From Alteromonas lipotrueiana (GTDB lineage Bacteria > Pseudomonadota > Gammaproteobacteria > Enterobacterales > Alteromonadaceae), in NCBI RefSeq assembly GCF_019249245.1, contig NZ_JAESDK010000016.1:44149-108148 (forward strand): a DNA stretch of 64,000 nucleotides, given 5' to 3'. Shown here in pieces: positions 26,144 through 36,664 of this stretch. Positions within the stretch are counted from its first letter, which is position 1. Each line of letters opens with the position of its first letter. Under the pieces are notes generated by a model. That model made no database searches. It had not been told where the DNA came from and saw nothing but the letters and a program-made list of their open reading frames with translations. The translations under genes and the position numbers were made by a program.

Positions 26144-26167
26144 AAGCCGCTGTAGGTTCAGCGGCTT
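26144..26167. terminator. Terminator between the ATP-grasp gene and hslU
   Basis: AAGCCGCTG and CAGCGGCTT form a 9-bp perfect stem with a 6-nt loop. On the minus strand it is followed by TTTTTT, so it is chiefly the hslU terminator; on the plus strand the tail is poor. Confidence 0.85.
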
Positions 26168-26191
26168 CAGGTCATATCAGCTTAGTCTTTA

Positions 26192-27523
26192 TTATAAAAT
26201 AAAACGACTAAGATCTTCGTTGTCTACCAGGGTATCCAGGTGCTCATTGACGTAGTCGGCATCAATGGTGTACGACTCGCCGCTTTTTTCTGACGCCTCG
26301 TAAGAGATATCTTCCATTAAACGCTCCAATACCGTGTGCAGACGGCGGGCGCCGATGTTTTCTATGCGCTCATTAACCTGCCAGGCTGCTTCGGCAATTC
26401 GCTGAATTCCTGACTCGACAAAGTTGATGGTAACGCCTTCAGTTTTCATCAATGCGCAGTATTGTTCACACAACGATGCATTGGGTTCGGTTAAAATACG
26501 TTTAAAGTCTTCAACCTTCAGTGCAGACAATTCAACACGTATCGGTAGACGCCCCTGCAACTCAGGGATAAGGTCAGAGGGCTTGCTCATTTGAAACGCA
26601 CCCGAGGCGATAAACAACATGTGGTCAGTGCGCACCATACCGTGCTTAGTGGATACCGTAGAACCTTCTACCAATGGCAGCAGGTCTCGTTGTACCCCTT
26701 CACGCGACACATCGCCTGAATTATTACCTTCGCGCTTACAAATTTTGTCAATTTCATCAACAAATACAATACCGTGCTGTTCGACTGACTCAATTGCTTT
26801 TTCTTTTAAGTCTTCCTGATTTACCAGCCGGGCCGCTTCTTCCTCAATTAAGGCTTTAAACGCATCCTTAATTTTCATTTTTTTCTTTTTGGTAGTTTGC
26901 GACCCCGACAAATTCTGGAACATACCCTGCAGCTGGTTGGTCATCTCTTCCATGCCAGGGGGCGCCATAATTTCAACACCCATTTGCGACTGCGCTAAAT
27001 CAATCTCAATTTCTTTATCGTCAAGCTCGCCCTGACGCAGTTTTTTACGAAAGTTCTGACGTGTACCGCGGTCTTCAACATCTTCCTTTTTGCCCCACTT
27101 GTCTTCTGGTGGTGGCAGTAATACATCTAAAATACGATCTTCAGCGGCTTCTTCAGCGCGGTACCGTACTTTGGTCATTTCCTGCTCTTTGGTCATCTTC
27201 ACCGCAATGTCGACCAGATCGCGAATAATAGTTTCGACTTCTTTGCCTACATAACCCACCTCAGTGAACTTAGTGGCTTCAACCTTAATAAACGGCGCAT
27301 TGGCCAGTTTTGCAAGCCGACGGGCAATTTCAGTTTTACCCACACCGGTAGGTCCAATCATCAGAATATTTTTGGGGGTTACTTCCTGACGTAGTTCATC
27401 AGGTAATTGCATACGGCGCCAGCGGTTACGCAAAGCAATAGAGACTGCACGCTTCGCATCTTTTTGGCCAATAATATGGTTGTCCAGCTCGTGGACAATT
27501 TCTCTGGGAGTCATCTCAGACAT
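26192..27523 (-). CDS. hslU: ATP-dependent protease ATPase subunit HslU
   Basis: 443 residues. The AAA+ unfoldase that feeds proteins to the HslV peptidase. N-terminal [20 protein letters not shown]; Walker A GPTGVGKT at 57-64; the pore loop GYVG in [14 protein letters not shown]; an intermediate I-domain (about 110-240); Walker B VFVDEIDK; sensor and C-terminal region ending DLSRFIL, whose last residues dock into HslV. Lies 68 bases after hslV on the same strand, the usual operon. Confidence 0.98.
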   Translation of the reverse strand: MSEMTPREIVHELDNHIIGQKDAKRAVSIALRNRWRRMQLPDELRQEVTPKNILMIGPTGVGKTEIARRLAKLANAPFIKVEATKFTEVGYVGKEVETIIRDLVDIAVKMTKEQEMTKVRYRAEEAAEDRILDVLLPPPEDKWGKKEDVEDRGTRQNFRKKLRQGELDDKEIEIDLAQSQMGVEIMAPPGMEEMTNQLQGMFQNLSGSQTTKKKKMKIKDAFKALIEEEAARLVNQEDLKEKAIESVEQHGIVFVDEIDKICKREGNNSGDVSREGVQRDLLPLVEGSTVSTKHGMVRTDHMLFIASGAFQMSKPSDLIPELQGRLPIRVELSALKVEDFKRILTEPNASLCEQYCALMKTEGVTINFVESGIQRIAEAAWQVNERIENIGARRLHTVLERLMEDISYEASEKSGESYTIDADYVNEHLDTLVDNEDLSRFIL

Positions 27524-27591
27524 GAATAAACCTTTTTTAAAAAGCCGGTCTGTTTACACAAACCAGCATTGAATATGTGTAAGTAGCGAAC

Positions 27592-28116
27592 CTAGTAATC
27601 GAGAACTTCAACAGCCTGATTGTGGTTGGTGAAAACGCATATATCACCGGCTATCGTCAGGCTTTTTTCAGCAATTTCTTTCGCGCTAAGCTCACTGTTT
27701 CCTAGCAGCGCGGTAGCCGCCGACTGGGCGTAGGGGCCGCCTGAACCTATGGCAATCAGATCTTGTTCTGGTTGCACCACATCCCCATTGCCGGTAATGA
27801 TAAGCGAGGCGGTTTCATCTGCTACCGCAAGCAGCGCTTCAAGGCGACGCAAGGCACGGTCGGTGCGCCAGTCTTTAGCAAGCTCGACCGCAGCTCGGGT
27901 AAGATGCCCCTGATGCGTTTCTAATTTAGATTCAAACCGTTCGAACAAGGTAAACGCATCGGCAGTACCACCAGCAAAACCAGCCAGTACTTTGTCGTTG
28001 TAAAGCCGACGAACTTTTCGAGCATTTCCTTTCATCACCGTATTGCCCAAAGAAACCTGACCATCACCAGCCATTACTACCTGATTATTTCGTCTTACTG
28101 ATACGATTGTTGTCAC
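27592..28116 (-). CDS. hslV: ATP-dependent protease subunit HslV
   Basis: 174 residues from a GTG start. The GTG at 28116 is chosen because GGGGAT stands six bases upstream and the protein then begins M-T-T-I-V-S-V-R-R as in E. coli, exposing the catalytic Thr2 after Met removal; the 31 in-frame residues further upstream are not conserved. Seen: [55 protein letters not shown] and [12 protein letters not shown], all near-identical to the family. Forms the double-hexameric proteolytic core capped by HslU. A sigma-32-type promoter lies just upstream. Confidence 0.97.
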   Translation of the reverse strand: MTTIVSVRRNNQVVMAGDGQVSLGNTVMKGNARKVRRLYNDKVLAGFAGGTADAFTLFERFESKLETHQGHLTRAAVELAKDWRTDRALRRLEALLAVADETASLIITGNGDVVQPEQDLIAIGSGGPYAQSAATALLGNSELSAKEIAEKSLTIAGDICVFTNHNQAVEVLDY

Positions 28117-28182
28117 TGTTATCCCCGTTGGTTGGGCGAGTTTGCCGTGTTTCAGGCAACGCAATTTAACTAGATGATAACT

Positions 28183-28210
28183 AAGTGGGGGATGGCCTAT
28201 AAATTTCAAG
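28183..28210 (-). promoter_or_regulatory. Sigma-32 (heat-shock) promoter of hslVU
   Basis: Reading leftward, CTTGAAA (28210-28204) is a perfect -35 and CCCCACTT (28190-28183) matches seven of eight in CCCCATNT, with a 13-bp spacer. It stands about 65 bases before the hslV GTG. hslVU is a known RpoH target in enterobacteria, and rpoH itself is in this window. Confidence 0.8.
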
Positions 28211-28222
28211 GCTTAGGTAAGG

Positions 28223-28268
28223 CATTGCCTGCTTAATAGGCGGTCAGATGACTATTGAACAGGCAATG
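28223..28268 (-). terminator. Long hairpin between ftsN and hslV
   Basis: CATTGCCTG (28223-28231) pairs with CAGGCAATG (28260-28268), with an inner AATAG/CTATT helix. It starts just after the ftsN stop and could end its transcript, although there is no strong uridine tract. Confidence 0.5.
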
Positions 28269-28278
28269 TTAAGCGAAT

Positions 28279-28857
28279 CTATACCGACCAGGTCAATATG
28301 ATGCACGTGGTAATATTGATTTTGCGGAGCGTGTGCTTAGCACGTTCCGCATCGCGTTTGGTTTGCAGTGGCCCTAAGATAACCCGAAACCAGTTACCAT
28401 TACTGCCGCTGCTGTCGCGTATTTGGGCTTCAAGTCCCTGAAACGCAATTTTGGCTTTCATTTCTTCTGCCTGGGGGCGAGTTCTGAAAGAGCCGCACTG
28501 GAGCAGGTATAATTTGTCTGACTTTTCTTGCCGGGCTACTTCTACCTCGACCTCGTAGCCCGGAAGCGATTTAATATACTCCCACTCTTCTTCAGGCATC
28601 TCCGGTAATTCGTCTTCTTGTTTTACCGCAGAGGGGGCAGAAACCGGCCCGTCCACTTGCTCTTCGGCACTGTCTTTAATCGACCATAAAAACCAGATAA
28701 AACCCAGCACCAGAAAAAACACAACTCCGGCGGCCAGCCGGCCGGCCCGTGGTGTTTTTGGCCCTTTCGTTTGCGGGCGACGACTGGGTTTCTTATTATT
28801 TTTTTTATTGGGGCCCTGGGAACCACGACCGCGAGAAACATAATCACGTTGAGCCAT
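28279..28857 (-). CDS. ftsN: Cell division protein FtsN (SPOR domain)
   Basis: 192 residues. Begins MAQRDYVSRG, the FtsN cytoplasmic motif that contacts FtsA, then a basic stretch, one membrane helix (about 44-62, AAGVVFFLVLGFIWFLW), an acidic linker and a C-terminal SPOR domain (about 112-190, YLLQCGSFRTRPQAEEMKAK) that binds denuded septal peptidoglycan. FtsN triggers septal synthesis at the end of divisome assembly. It is shorter than E. coli FtsN (about 320) because the periplasmic linker is reduced. Position before hslVU and after priA matches enterobacteria. Confidence 0.92.
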   Translation of the reverse strand: MAQRDYVSRGRGSQGPNKKNNKKPSRRPQTKGPKTPRAGRLAAGVVFFLVLGFIWFLWSIKDSAEEQVDGPVSAPSAVKQEDELPEMPEEEWEYIKSLPGYEVEVEVARQEKSDKLYLLQCGSFRTRPQAEEMKAKIAFQGLEAQIRDSSGSNGNWFRVILGPLQTKRDAERAKHTLRKINITTCIILTWSV

Positions 28858-28995
28858 AAACCGGCACTCATATCCCTTGGTTAATGCAACAACGGGTTGC
28901 TGCGCACGAAAACATAAGTGTAACCCAAAACCGCAACTAATTGCTGCCTGTAAATTAGACGTTTGGCTAAACTCTACAAATAAAGCGGCTTAACG

Positions 28996-31176
28996 TTAAC
29001 TAAAATCGGTGGGATCGACATCGCACGACCAGCGGACTTTAGATGCGTCGGGCAGCGCACTTAAGTGCGGTAACGCCAGCCTCAGGTGTTCGTGCAATTG
29101 CTGACGCCGGGCAGATTGCAGCACTAGCATAAACCGAAACCGGCCCTGGCGCTTTTCGATAAGCCCGGGCATAGGTCCGATCAATTCCAGCGTGTCGGTG
29201 GCTAGAGCAGATTGAGCCTGACTTAAAAAACGCCAGGCCAGCGCTGCGTCGATGGCCTCAGCCCGAATGACCACTTGTGCGCTGTAGGGTGGAAGCTGGG
29301 CCATTTTACGTTCAAGTAAGGCATGGCGAGCAAAGTGCGCATAGCCGTTGTTCACCAAATCCTGAAGCAGTGGATGGCCCGGGTTATGAGTTTGCAGCCA
29401 CATCTCCCCAGGCTTGCTGGCCCGCCCGGCACGTCCAGCCAGTTGGGTAACCAATTGTGCTAATTTTTCCGGCGCTCTGAAATCAGCGCTAAATAAGGCG
29501 CCATCACAATCAAGTACCACCACCAGCGTAACATGGGGAAAGTGATGTCCTTTGGATAAAATTTGGGTGCCAATAAGCAGCTGATACTGCTGATGATTGA
29601 TTTTATTCAATATGGTTTGCAGTTTATCTTTTCCACGTACCGAATCGCTGTCTATGCGAACCTGAGCAGCATCAGGAAATAGCTGGCTAAGCCCCTGTTC
29701 AAGTTGTTCGGTACCTACACCGGCGGTTACCAGGTCTTTCGCACCACAGCTTTGACACGTATGAGGCATGGGCCGGGTGCTGGCGCAATGGTGGCACTGT
29801 AAGCGCTGATGTAATCGGTGCACGGTGTAGGGCCGCTCACAGCGCTGACACGTCTCGGTATAACCACAATGGTGACATAGTAGTGCTGGCGCATAACCAC
29901 GCCGGTTAACAAACACCAGCACCTGATTGCCTTTACTTAGATGTTGACGCATCAGGGCCAGCGTGCCTTCGGCCAGTCCAAAACGCATAGGCTGGTCCCG
30001 AACATCAAGTAAATGCTGCATTGTCGCGGCTGCACCGGCAGCGCGCTGGGTCAGCTGCAGGTGCTGATAACGTTTGCCAAGCGCATTGTTCAGTGTTTCG
30101 AGCGAGGGCGTGGCGCTGCCCAATACCAGCGGTATATTTTCTTTGCGGGCGCGCATTACGGCTAAATCACGCGCATGATATCGCAACCCATCCTGCTGTT
30201 TAAATGACTCATCATGTTCTTCATCTACAATCAACATGCCCGGATATTTCAGCGGGGTGAAGATGGCAGAACGAGTGCCAATAATAATACCCAGCTCGCC
30301 TTCACGAGCCTGCTGCCAGATAGCCACTCTTGTGGTATCGGTAATTTGCGAATGCAGCACCGCCACTTCAATACCAAAGCGTTGTTCAAAGCGGCTTACT
30401 GTTTGCGGCGTCAGACCAATTTCGGGCACCAAAATTAAGACCTGACGTCCTGCGCTCAATGTGGTTTCAATGGCTTGCAGATAAACTTCGGTCTTTCCGC
30501 TGCCGGTCACCCCTTCCAGCAAAAATGGGGCAAATTGCCCCGCCCGTTGATTTATAGCGGCAATAGCCACCGCCTGTTCGGCATCAGGGCGAGGCTTTTC
30601 GCTTATTTGCATCGAATTGAGCCAGGCCTGGGGGTTTGACGATTGAATTTGAGTGAAAGGTTCAATCAGGCCTCGCTCTTCCAGCGCCTTTAAAATAGCC
30701 GCCGAAAACCTGCTCTTCAGGTGGCTGGCAGTTTCAGGTGCATTTTGCAATTGTTCTAAACATAACTTTTGTCGCGGTGCCCGGGCTAATTCGTCAGTGC
30801 TAAACTGCGCCCCTTTTGCGCTCACCTGATACCACGCTTGTGTACTTCGCTGCGCCGACTCGCCCTTACGCAGCTTTACCGGTAAGGCAGTGTGCAGTAC
30901 TTCGCCCGGTGCATGGTGATAGTATTGCCACAGCCAGCGACACAGACTAAGCGAGACCTCGTTTAAAACCGGTTCAGAGTCTAAAACTTTGCTAATGGCT
31001 TTCAGACGCGCCGTGTCTGTCACCGTACTATGTTGGCCAACGACCACTCCCACCAAGTGGCGTTTACCAAATGGCACACTTACACGCACGCCAGCCGGCA
31101 GGCTCGTGTCGAAAGTGTAGGTAAATATCTGGCGCAACGGCACCGGTACAGCAACATCAATATAAACGGTGGTCAT
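28996..31176 (-). CDS. priA: Primosomal replication-restart helicase PriA
   Basis: 726 residues. N-terminal 3'-DNA-binding domain (about 1-105), Walker A GVTGSGKTEV, DEEHD helicase motif, and the eight-cysteine zinc region CHHCGYTETCQRCERPY...CHHCAS...CQSCG that lets PriA load the primosome. C-terminal motifs include GTQILSKGHHFPHVTLV and LAGRAGRASKPGEMWLQT. Restarts replication at abandoned forks and D-loops. Divergent from rpmE with about 200 bases between, as in E. coli. Confidence 0.97.
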   Translation of the reverse strand: MTTVYIDVAVPVPLRQIFTYTFDTSLPAGVRVSVPFGKRHLVGVVVGQHSTVTDTARLKAISKVLDSEPVLNEVSLSLCRWLWQYYHHAPGEVLHTALPVKLRKGESAQRSTQAWYQVSAKGAQFSTDELARAPRQKLCLEQLQNAPETASHLKSRFSAAILKALEERGLIEPFTQIQSSNPQAWLNSMQISEKPRPDAEQAVAIAAINQRAGQFAPFLLEGVTGSGKTEVYLQAIETTLSAGRQVLILVPEIGLTPQTVSRFEQRFGIEVAVLHSQITDTTRVAIWQQAREGELGIIIGTRSAIFTPLKYPGMLIVDEEHDESFKQQDGLRYHARDLAVMRARKENIPLVLGSATPSLETLNNALGKRYQHLQLTQRAAGAAATMQHLLDVRDQPMRFGLAEGTLALMRQHLSKGNQVLVFVNRRGYAPALLCHHCGYTETCQRCERPYTVHRLHQRLQCHHCASTRPMPHTCQSCGAKDLVTAGVGTEQLEQGLSQLFPDAAQVRIDSDSVRGKDKLQTILNKINHQQYQLLIGTQILSKGHHFPHVTLVVVLDCDGALFSADFRAPEKLAQLVTQLAGRAGRASKPGEMWLQTHNPGHPLLQDLVNNGYAHFARHALLERKMAQLPPYSAQVVIRAEAIDAALAWRFLSQAQSALATDTLELIGPMPGLIEKRQGRFRFMLVLQSARRQQLHEHLRLALPHLSALPDASKVRWSCDVDPTDFS

Positions 31177-31380
31177 AAAATCCGCGACGCCTGCAGAAAA
31201 CTTCGGAGGTGATTTTTTAAACGCCTTTTTACAGGCAGCTACTTGATTAGTACTGCGTCATACATTAATATGCGCGGCTCTTTACAGCAAGGCCCAACCA
31301 TGGCTTTGTTATTATTTAAGTAACGTATGGTGTTTAACTTCGGGTTAAATAGCGATACGGCCTTATTTTTGAGGTAACCC

Positions 31381-31593
31381 ATGAAACAAGATATCCATCC
31401 AAAATACGCTGAAATTACTGCAAACTGTTCTTGTGGTAATGAAATCAAAGTTCGTTCTACCGTAGGTAAGGATCTGAACCTGGACGTTTGTTCAAATTGT
31501 CACCCTTTCTATACTGGTAAGCAACGTAACGTTGACACCGGTGGTCGTGTTGACCGCTTCAAGAAACGTTTTGGTGCATTGGGCAAAAAGTAA
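31381..31593 (+). CDS. rpmE: 50S ribosomal protein L31 (zinc-binding type)
   Basis: 70 residues. MKQDIHPKY opening and cysteines C16, C18, C37 and C40 (CSCG and [10 protein letters not shown]) mark the zinc-carrying C+ form of L31, which sits at the central protuberance bridging the two ribosomal subunits. A C-minus paralogue that replaces it under zinc starvation would lie elsewhere. GAGG is seven bases before the ATG. Ends at a strong terminator. Confidence 0.97.
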   Translation: MKQDIHPKYAEITANCSCGNEIKVRSTVGKDLNLDVCSNCHPFYTGKQRNVDTGGRVDRFKKRFGALGKK

Positions 31594-31611
31594 GCCCTGT
31601 TCACAAATTCT

Positions 31612-31638
31612 AAAAAAGCGCCTTTTGGCGCTTTTTTT
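31612..31638 (+). terminator. Rho-independent terminator of rpmE
   Basis: AAAAAAGCGCC and GGCGCTTTTTT with a TTTT loop, 18 bases after the stop, followed by more T. Confidence 0.95.
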
Positions 31639-31977
31639 ATGTTCTTTTTTCCCCACTACCTTGCTCTCCCCGGGCTTTATAAGAGTTTGATTGGCTGAAT
31701 CAGGTTCGCAATTTACCTTCGCTTGTTTAGGGTTCGCATTGCCCCTACATACAAGCAGCATAAATGATAAAAATAGTAATTATGCTGGCATGGTAATAGC
31801 TTTATCCTTCGCTATCTTTTAGATTAAAAACAGGTGTGACATCAGATATGTTCGGTCTGTGCGGCTGTGCTACAGTAGCAAAAACAACAAATAACGTCTT
31901 ATAACCGCGCCACGATGGTCTTTGTTAGACTGTCGGCGGTAGAACCCTACAGCAGAGACAAAAAAGGACATTGACCT
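31639..31977. other. Gene-free region upstream of the malic enzyme gene
   Basis: About 340 bases; no coding frame with a ribosome site on either strand, and I see no strong repeat. It presumably holds the malic enzyme promoter and leader. Confidence 0.4.
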
Positions 31978-33225
31978 ATGTCAGATTTCAGACAAAGAGC
32001 GCTTGATTACCATGCTAAACCCACCCCGGGAAAAATACGGGTTGAACTGTCAAAACCCGCTGAAACGGTGGACGACCTGGCTTTAGCATACAGTCCGGGT
32101 GTGGCTGAACCCGTACGTGAAATTGCAAATGATCCTGAAGAGGCTTACCGATATACGGGTAAAGGCAATATGGTGGCGGTTATCAGTAACGGTACTGCTA
32201 TTTTGGGTCTTGGTAATCTGGGACCTTTGGCCTCTAAACCGGTTATGGAAGGTAAAGCGTTACTGTTTAAACGATTCGCCGGGCTCGATGCAATTGATAT
32301 TGAGGTTAAGCACCGCACTACCGAAGAGTTTATCAATACTGTGGCGAATATTGCTGATACCTTCGGAGGCATCAACTTAGAAGACATTAAAGCGCCAGAG
32401 TGTTTTGAAATTGAACAAGAGCTACAAAAGCGCTGTAAAATACCGGTTTTTCATGATGACCAGCATGGCACCGCTATTGTAACCGCCGCGGGCATGCTTA
32501 ACGCGTTAGAAATTCAGAACAAGAATATTGAAGAGGCCAAAATTGTATGTCTGGGGGCTGGCGCTGCAGCCGTCGCGTGTATGGAGCTTCTGATAAAATG
32601 TGGTGCCCAGCGCGAACGCATTTATATGCTTGACCGCAAAGGTGTTATTCATACTCGACGGGACGATTTAACCGAGCATAAACAGTTATTTGCTAATAAT
32701 ACCGACAAACGAACCCTTGAAGATGTGATGGAAGGTGCCGATATTTTTGTGGGCGTCTCTGGTCCCGACTTATTACCGCCTGAAGCGCTAAAACTAATGG
32801 CACCCAATCCAGTCGTATTTGCCTGTTCTAACCCTGATCCCGAAATAAAACCAGAACTGGCGCGCGAGGTACGTGATGACCTTATTATGGCCACCGGTCG
32901 TTCTGACTACCCTAATCAGGTAAACAATGTGTTGTGCTTCCCGTTTATTTTCAGAGGTGCCCTGGATGTTCGTGCCAGTGCAATTAATGATGAAATGAAG
33001 GTCGCTGCGGTCGAAGCTATTCGCAGCATTACTAAAGAAGACGTACCGCCAGAAGTACTCAAAGCCAGTAACTCTGAATCATTAACCTTTGGTAAAGACT
33101 ATATTATTCCTAAACCAATGGACCCGCGCTTATGTTCCAGAATCGCTACTGCAGTAGCTAAAGCCGCCATTGAATCTGGTGTAGCAAGGCTTGACTCGCT
33201 GCCGTCTCATTACAACGATGACTGA
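31978..33225 (+). CDS. Malic enzyme (oxaloacetate-decarboxylating malate dehydrogenase)
   Basis: 415 residues. Converts malate to pyruvate and CO2 with NAD(P), supplying reducing power. Seen: LAYSPGVAEPVREIA, GNGTAILGLGNLG-like VISNGTAILGLGNLGPLASK, the divalent-metal/malate site LEDIKAPECFEIE and FHDDQHGTAIV, and a Rossmann loop CLGAGAAAVACMELL. It has only the malic enzyme part: the C-terminal phosphotransacetylase-like domain of MaeB-type (about 760-residue) enzymes is absent, so it resembles the short bacterial form. Cofactor preference is not certain from sequence. AAGGA lies ten bases before the ATG. Confidence 0.93.
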   Translation: MSDFRQRALDYHAKPTPGKIRVELSKPAETVDDLALAYSPGVAEPVREIANDPEEAYRYTGKGNMVAVISNGTAILGLGNLGPLASKPVMEGKALLFKRFAGLDAIDIEVKHRTTEEFINTVANIADTFGGINLEDIKAPECFEIEQELQKRCKIPVFHDDQHGTAIVTAAGMLNALEIQNKNIEEAKIVCLGAGAAAVACMELLIKCGAQRERIYMLDRKGVIHTRRDDLTEHKQLFANNTDKRTLEDVMEGADIFVGVSGPDLLPPEALKLMAPNPVVFACSNPDPEIKPELAREVRDDLIMATGRSDYPNQVNNVLCFPFIFRGALDVRASAINDEMKVAAVEAIRSITKEDVPPEVLKASNSESLTFGKDYIIPKPMDPRLCSRIATAVAKAAIESGVARLDSLPSHYNDD

Positions 33226-33254
33226 TGTTTCTAAAAGGTTGTAATTAATAAAAA

Positions 33255-33273
33255 CTGGGCCCAGTGGGCCCAG
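33255..33273. terminator. Terminator between malic enzyme gene and metJ
   Basis: CTGGGCCCA and TGGGCCCAG form a GC-rich stem. On the minus strand TTTTTATTAA follows, making it a good metJ terminator; on the plus strand it lies about 30 bases after the malic enzyme stop. Confidence 0.85.
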
Positions 33274-33285
33274 AGCCATAATTTA

Positions 33286-33606
33286 TCAGGCGTCGTTTTC
33301 TATTGACGGATCGATACCCATTGCTTCCATAATGCCCCTTGCTTCGGCCGGTACCCGATTCGGGTTGTCCTTTCGAAGATCATCATCATTAGGCAAAGGC
33401 TGGCCGGTAAAGGCATGTAAAAACGCCTCACATAACAGTTCTGAATTAGTGGCGTGCCGAAGATTATTAATTTGTCGCCGGGTACGCTCGTCGGTCAACT
33501 CTTTAAGCACATTGATTGGTATTGAAACCGTAACCTTTTTTACCTGTTCGCTCTTTTTACCGTGTTCTGCGTAGGGGTGAATATACTTTCCGTTCCATTT
33601 TGCCAT
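33286..33606 (-). CDS. metJ: Methionine repressor MetJ
   Basis: 106 residues, ribbon-helix-helix repressor that binds met boxes with S-adenosylmethionine as corepressor. [20 protein letters not shown] contains the DNA-contacting beta strand; [20 protein letters not shown] forms the SAM-binding helix region. Almost identical in length to E. coli MetJ (105). Divergent from metF with two pairs of met boxes in between, so it should repress both itself and metF. In enterobacteria the divergent partner is metBL; here it is metF. Confidence 0.97.
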   Translation of the reverse strand: MAKWNGKYIHPYAEHGKKSEQVKKVTVSIPINVLKELTDERTRRQINNLRHATNSELLCEAFLHAFTGQPLPNDDDLRKDNPNRVPAEARGIMEAMGIDPSIENDA

Positions 33607-33694
33607 TAGAAGCTCTCAGACTACTCGTTATTATAATTTCAGGGTAAATTCTAAACATTGTACAGAAAAGGTCAATTGAGCAGTGTAAACCGCT

Positions 33695-34631
<937 letters not shown>

Positions 34632-34725
34632 ACCCGGGCTTTTCTGTTTTGGGGCGTATAAAAACTGTAAGCCTGCCACAACTCACGCTACACTGAGGCC
34701 AGATTAACGGCATCAGGAGCAATAA

Positions 34726-35610
34726 GTGGGCAGGTATTCTTCCAGCGAACTACGGCGTATAGCTTTCGGACACGGTAAAGATTTTGCCAAAATTTTTATA
34801 GCCCGTTGCAAAGCCGACAGCATCACCATATCGGCCGGCCACTTAACGTATGTCACCTTACTGTCGCTGGTGCCTTTTATCATGGTAACGTTCACCGTGA
34901 TGAGTGCTTTTCCGGCCTTTAAGTCGGTACGCAGTAAGCTTGAACAGTTTGTATTTTCTAATTTTGTACCTACCGCCAGCGATGTGGTGTATCAGTACAT
35001 GAGCGATTTTGTGAACAATGCATCTGAGATGGGTGCAGTGGGCATATTGTCGCTATTAGTAGTGGCGCTGTTGCTTATCTCTAACGTCGATAAAACCCTC
35101 AACCGAATTTGGAAAACCCCCAGCGATCGCCCCATTATATATACGTTTGCTATTTACTGGATGGTAATTACATTAGGACCCATGCTCATTGGCACCAGTG
35201 TAGTGGTCAGCTCGTATTTAACCGGTATCGCCGCATTTGCCGAAGAATACACTCCCGGGCTGGGTACCTTTATGCTCAAACTGGTACCAAGTATTGCGAC
35301 CCTTCTGACATTTGTTATTTTGTATATGCTGGTGCCTAACCGCCAGGTGAAAGCGCGCTATGCGGTGCCTGGTGCTATTGTGGCGACATTGTGTTTTGAA
35401 ATTACCAAAAAGGGATTTGCTTTTTATGTCACAAATTTCGCAGCGTATCAGGTAATTTACGGAGCTTTAGCAGTGTTGCCAATATTGTTTTTGTGGGTGT
35501 ATGTATCGTGGGTGGTGGTCTTACTTGGCGCTGAGTTTACCTGCAGCCTTACTGATACCCTAGAATCGAAAAAAGCCGCACAGGAACCACGCGATTTGCC
35601 CCTGGACTAA
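34726..35610 (+). CDS. YihY/BrkB-family inner membrane protein
   Basis: 294 residues from a GTG start with AGGAG seven bases upstream. Five to six membrane helices; ISAGHLTYVTLLSLVPFIMV at the first helix, LISNVDKTLNRIWKTP and the final VLPILFLWVYVSWVVVLLGAEFT are the conserved blocks of the YihY (virulence factor BrkB) family. Once annotated as RNase BN, the family is now regarded as membrane proteins of uncertain function, possibly transporters of lipid or solute. In many gammaproteobacteria yihY precedes dtd and fabY, as here apart from three inserted genes. Confidence 0.9.
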   Translation: MGRYSSSELRRIAFGHGKDFAKIFIARCKADSITISAGHLTYVTLLSLVPFIMVTFTVMSAFPAFKSVRSKLEQFVFSNFVPTASDVVYQYMSDFVNNASEMGAVGILSLLVVALLLISNVDKTLNRIWKTPSDRPIIYTFAIYWMVITLGPMLIGTSVVVSSYLTGIAAFAEEYTPGLGTFMLKLVPSIATLLTFVILYMLVPNRQVKARYAVPGAIVATLCFEITKKGFAFYVTNFAAYQVIYGALAVLPILFLWVYVSWVVVLLGAEFTCSLTDTLESKKAAQEPRDLPLD

Positions 35611-35631
35611 CAGGGGCAATGGTCGTAACAA

Positions 35632-36279
35632 TTATTTCATCGATTTGATAAAAGCATCAGACTCAGCAATAGCTGAATTCATGTCTGCGATTAACGAACT
35701 AATGTCACCTTTCATTTGTGAAATTTCGCCTTGTAGGGCGCCAATCGCACTGGCATTCAGGTTATGCTTTAAATACAGAACATTGTCTTCCAAAGCCTGC
35801 AGTACCGGGTCCATTTTAGACTCGGCGCGACGCATGGCTTTTAACATACTGTCATAACGACGACGGGTTTCACGCAATTTATTTTCGCTTTCACGACGCA
35901 ATGATGCACTTTGATACTGATCAAGTTCATCTTCCCATTCGTCAAACAAGTCGTCTGCAACACTTTGTACTTTGCTGATACGTGAAGACACTTCCTCGGC
36001 CGCAGAGCGGCTAGACTGGTATTCATCATTAAGATCGTTGTAAACATCTTCAAGTTCACCACCATCAAAATTAATAAGCGCGGTAAACTCTTCTAATGCA
36101 GAACTAAACTGCTCCTGAGCGTCTTCCTGCGACTCTTTGGCATTCTCTACCCTGTCTACCATAATATCGCGCTTTTCAACGCCTAGCTTTTCCCAGGCCG
36201 AATAATACGCTGACTGACAACCTGACAATACCAGCGTTGAAGATATCGCAGCACCAAGCAGTAATGATTTAAATGTCAT
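35632..36279 (-). CDS. DUF2959 lipoprotein
   Basis: 215 residues. A lipoprotein signal (FKSLLLGAAISSTLVLSGC) ends in the lipobox LSGC, so it is anchored to a membrane facing the periplasm. The rest is almost entirely helical and rich in Glu, Ser and Arg (RDIMVDRVENAKESQEDAQE, ESENKLRETRRRYDSMLKAM), predicting long coiled coils. It matches the DUF2959 family of marine gammaproteobacteria, without known function. ATG 36279 is used because the signal peptide starts there and GGAGG lies upstream. Four bases separate it from the small membrane protein gene, so both are one transcript. Confidence 0.85.
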   Translation of the reverse strand: MTFKSLLLGAAISSTLVLSGCQSAYYSAWEKLGVEKRDIMVDRVENAKESQEDAQEQFSSALEEFTALINFDGGELEDVYNDLNDEYQSSRSAAEEVSSRISKVQSVADDLFDEWEDELDQYQSASLRRESENKLRETRRRYDSMLKAMRRAESKMDPVLQALEDNVLYLKHNLNASAIGALQGEISQMKGDISSLIADMNSAIAESDAFIKSMK

Positions 36280-36283
36280 GAGG

Positions 36284-36517
36284 TTAATTTCCTCCTTTGT
36301 AAGTAGCCGCATCAATAATGGACCACAGATGAAAAATAGCGCCTACCAGCCACATAAAGAATAATATAACCGTGGCTGCCATGGCATAACTGGCACTAAC
36401 GACCAGAAAAAATATAATGGCTTTAAATACCCTGCCCTGAACCAAATGGCCCAACCCGGGGATAAAAAAATTGCACAGGGCAGCGATAACATTTCCGCCT
36501 GAACCTTGTCCGGACAT
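36284..36517 (-). CDS. Small TM2-like membrane protein
   Basis: 77 residues with two hydrophobic segments (about 10-26, IAALCNFFIPGLGHLVQG, and 31-62). The first, with its Pro-Gly-x-Gly-x-x-x-x-G pattern, resembles TM2-type domains. A short Gly-rich start (MSGQGSGG) precedes it. Encoded directly ahead of the DUF2959 lipoprotein; the pair may act together at the membrane, but no function is known. Confidence 0.7.
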   Translation of the reverse strand: MSGQGSGGNVIAALCNFFIPGLGHLVQGRVFKAIIFFLVVSASYAMAATVILFFMWLVGAIFHLWSIIDAATYKGGN

Positions 36518-36664
36518 AGTGACTTCCTCGAATATTTTGTGAAAATGTGTTTTAGTAGTTTCAAAGTACTATAAAACTGTGCCATCCCGATTCACTGGGT
36601 GTGACAAAACAGAATAACAATAAGCTAAACCAAAAATCACGGTTAAACAACGCGCTGAAATAAA

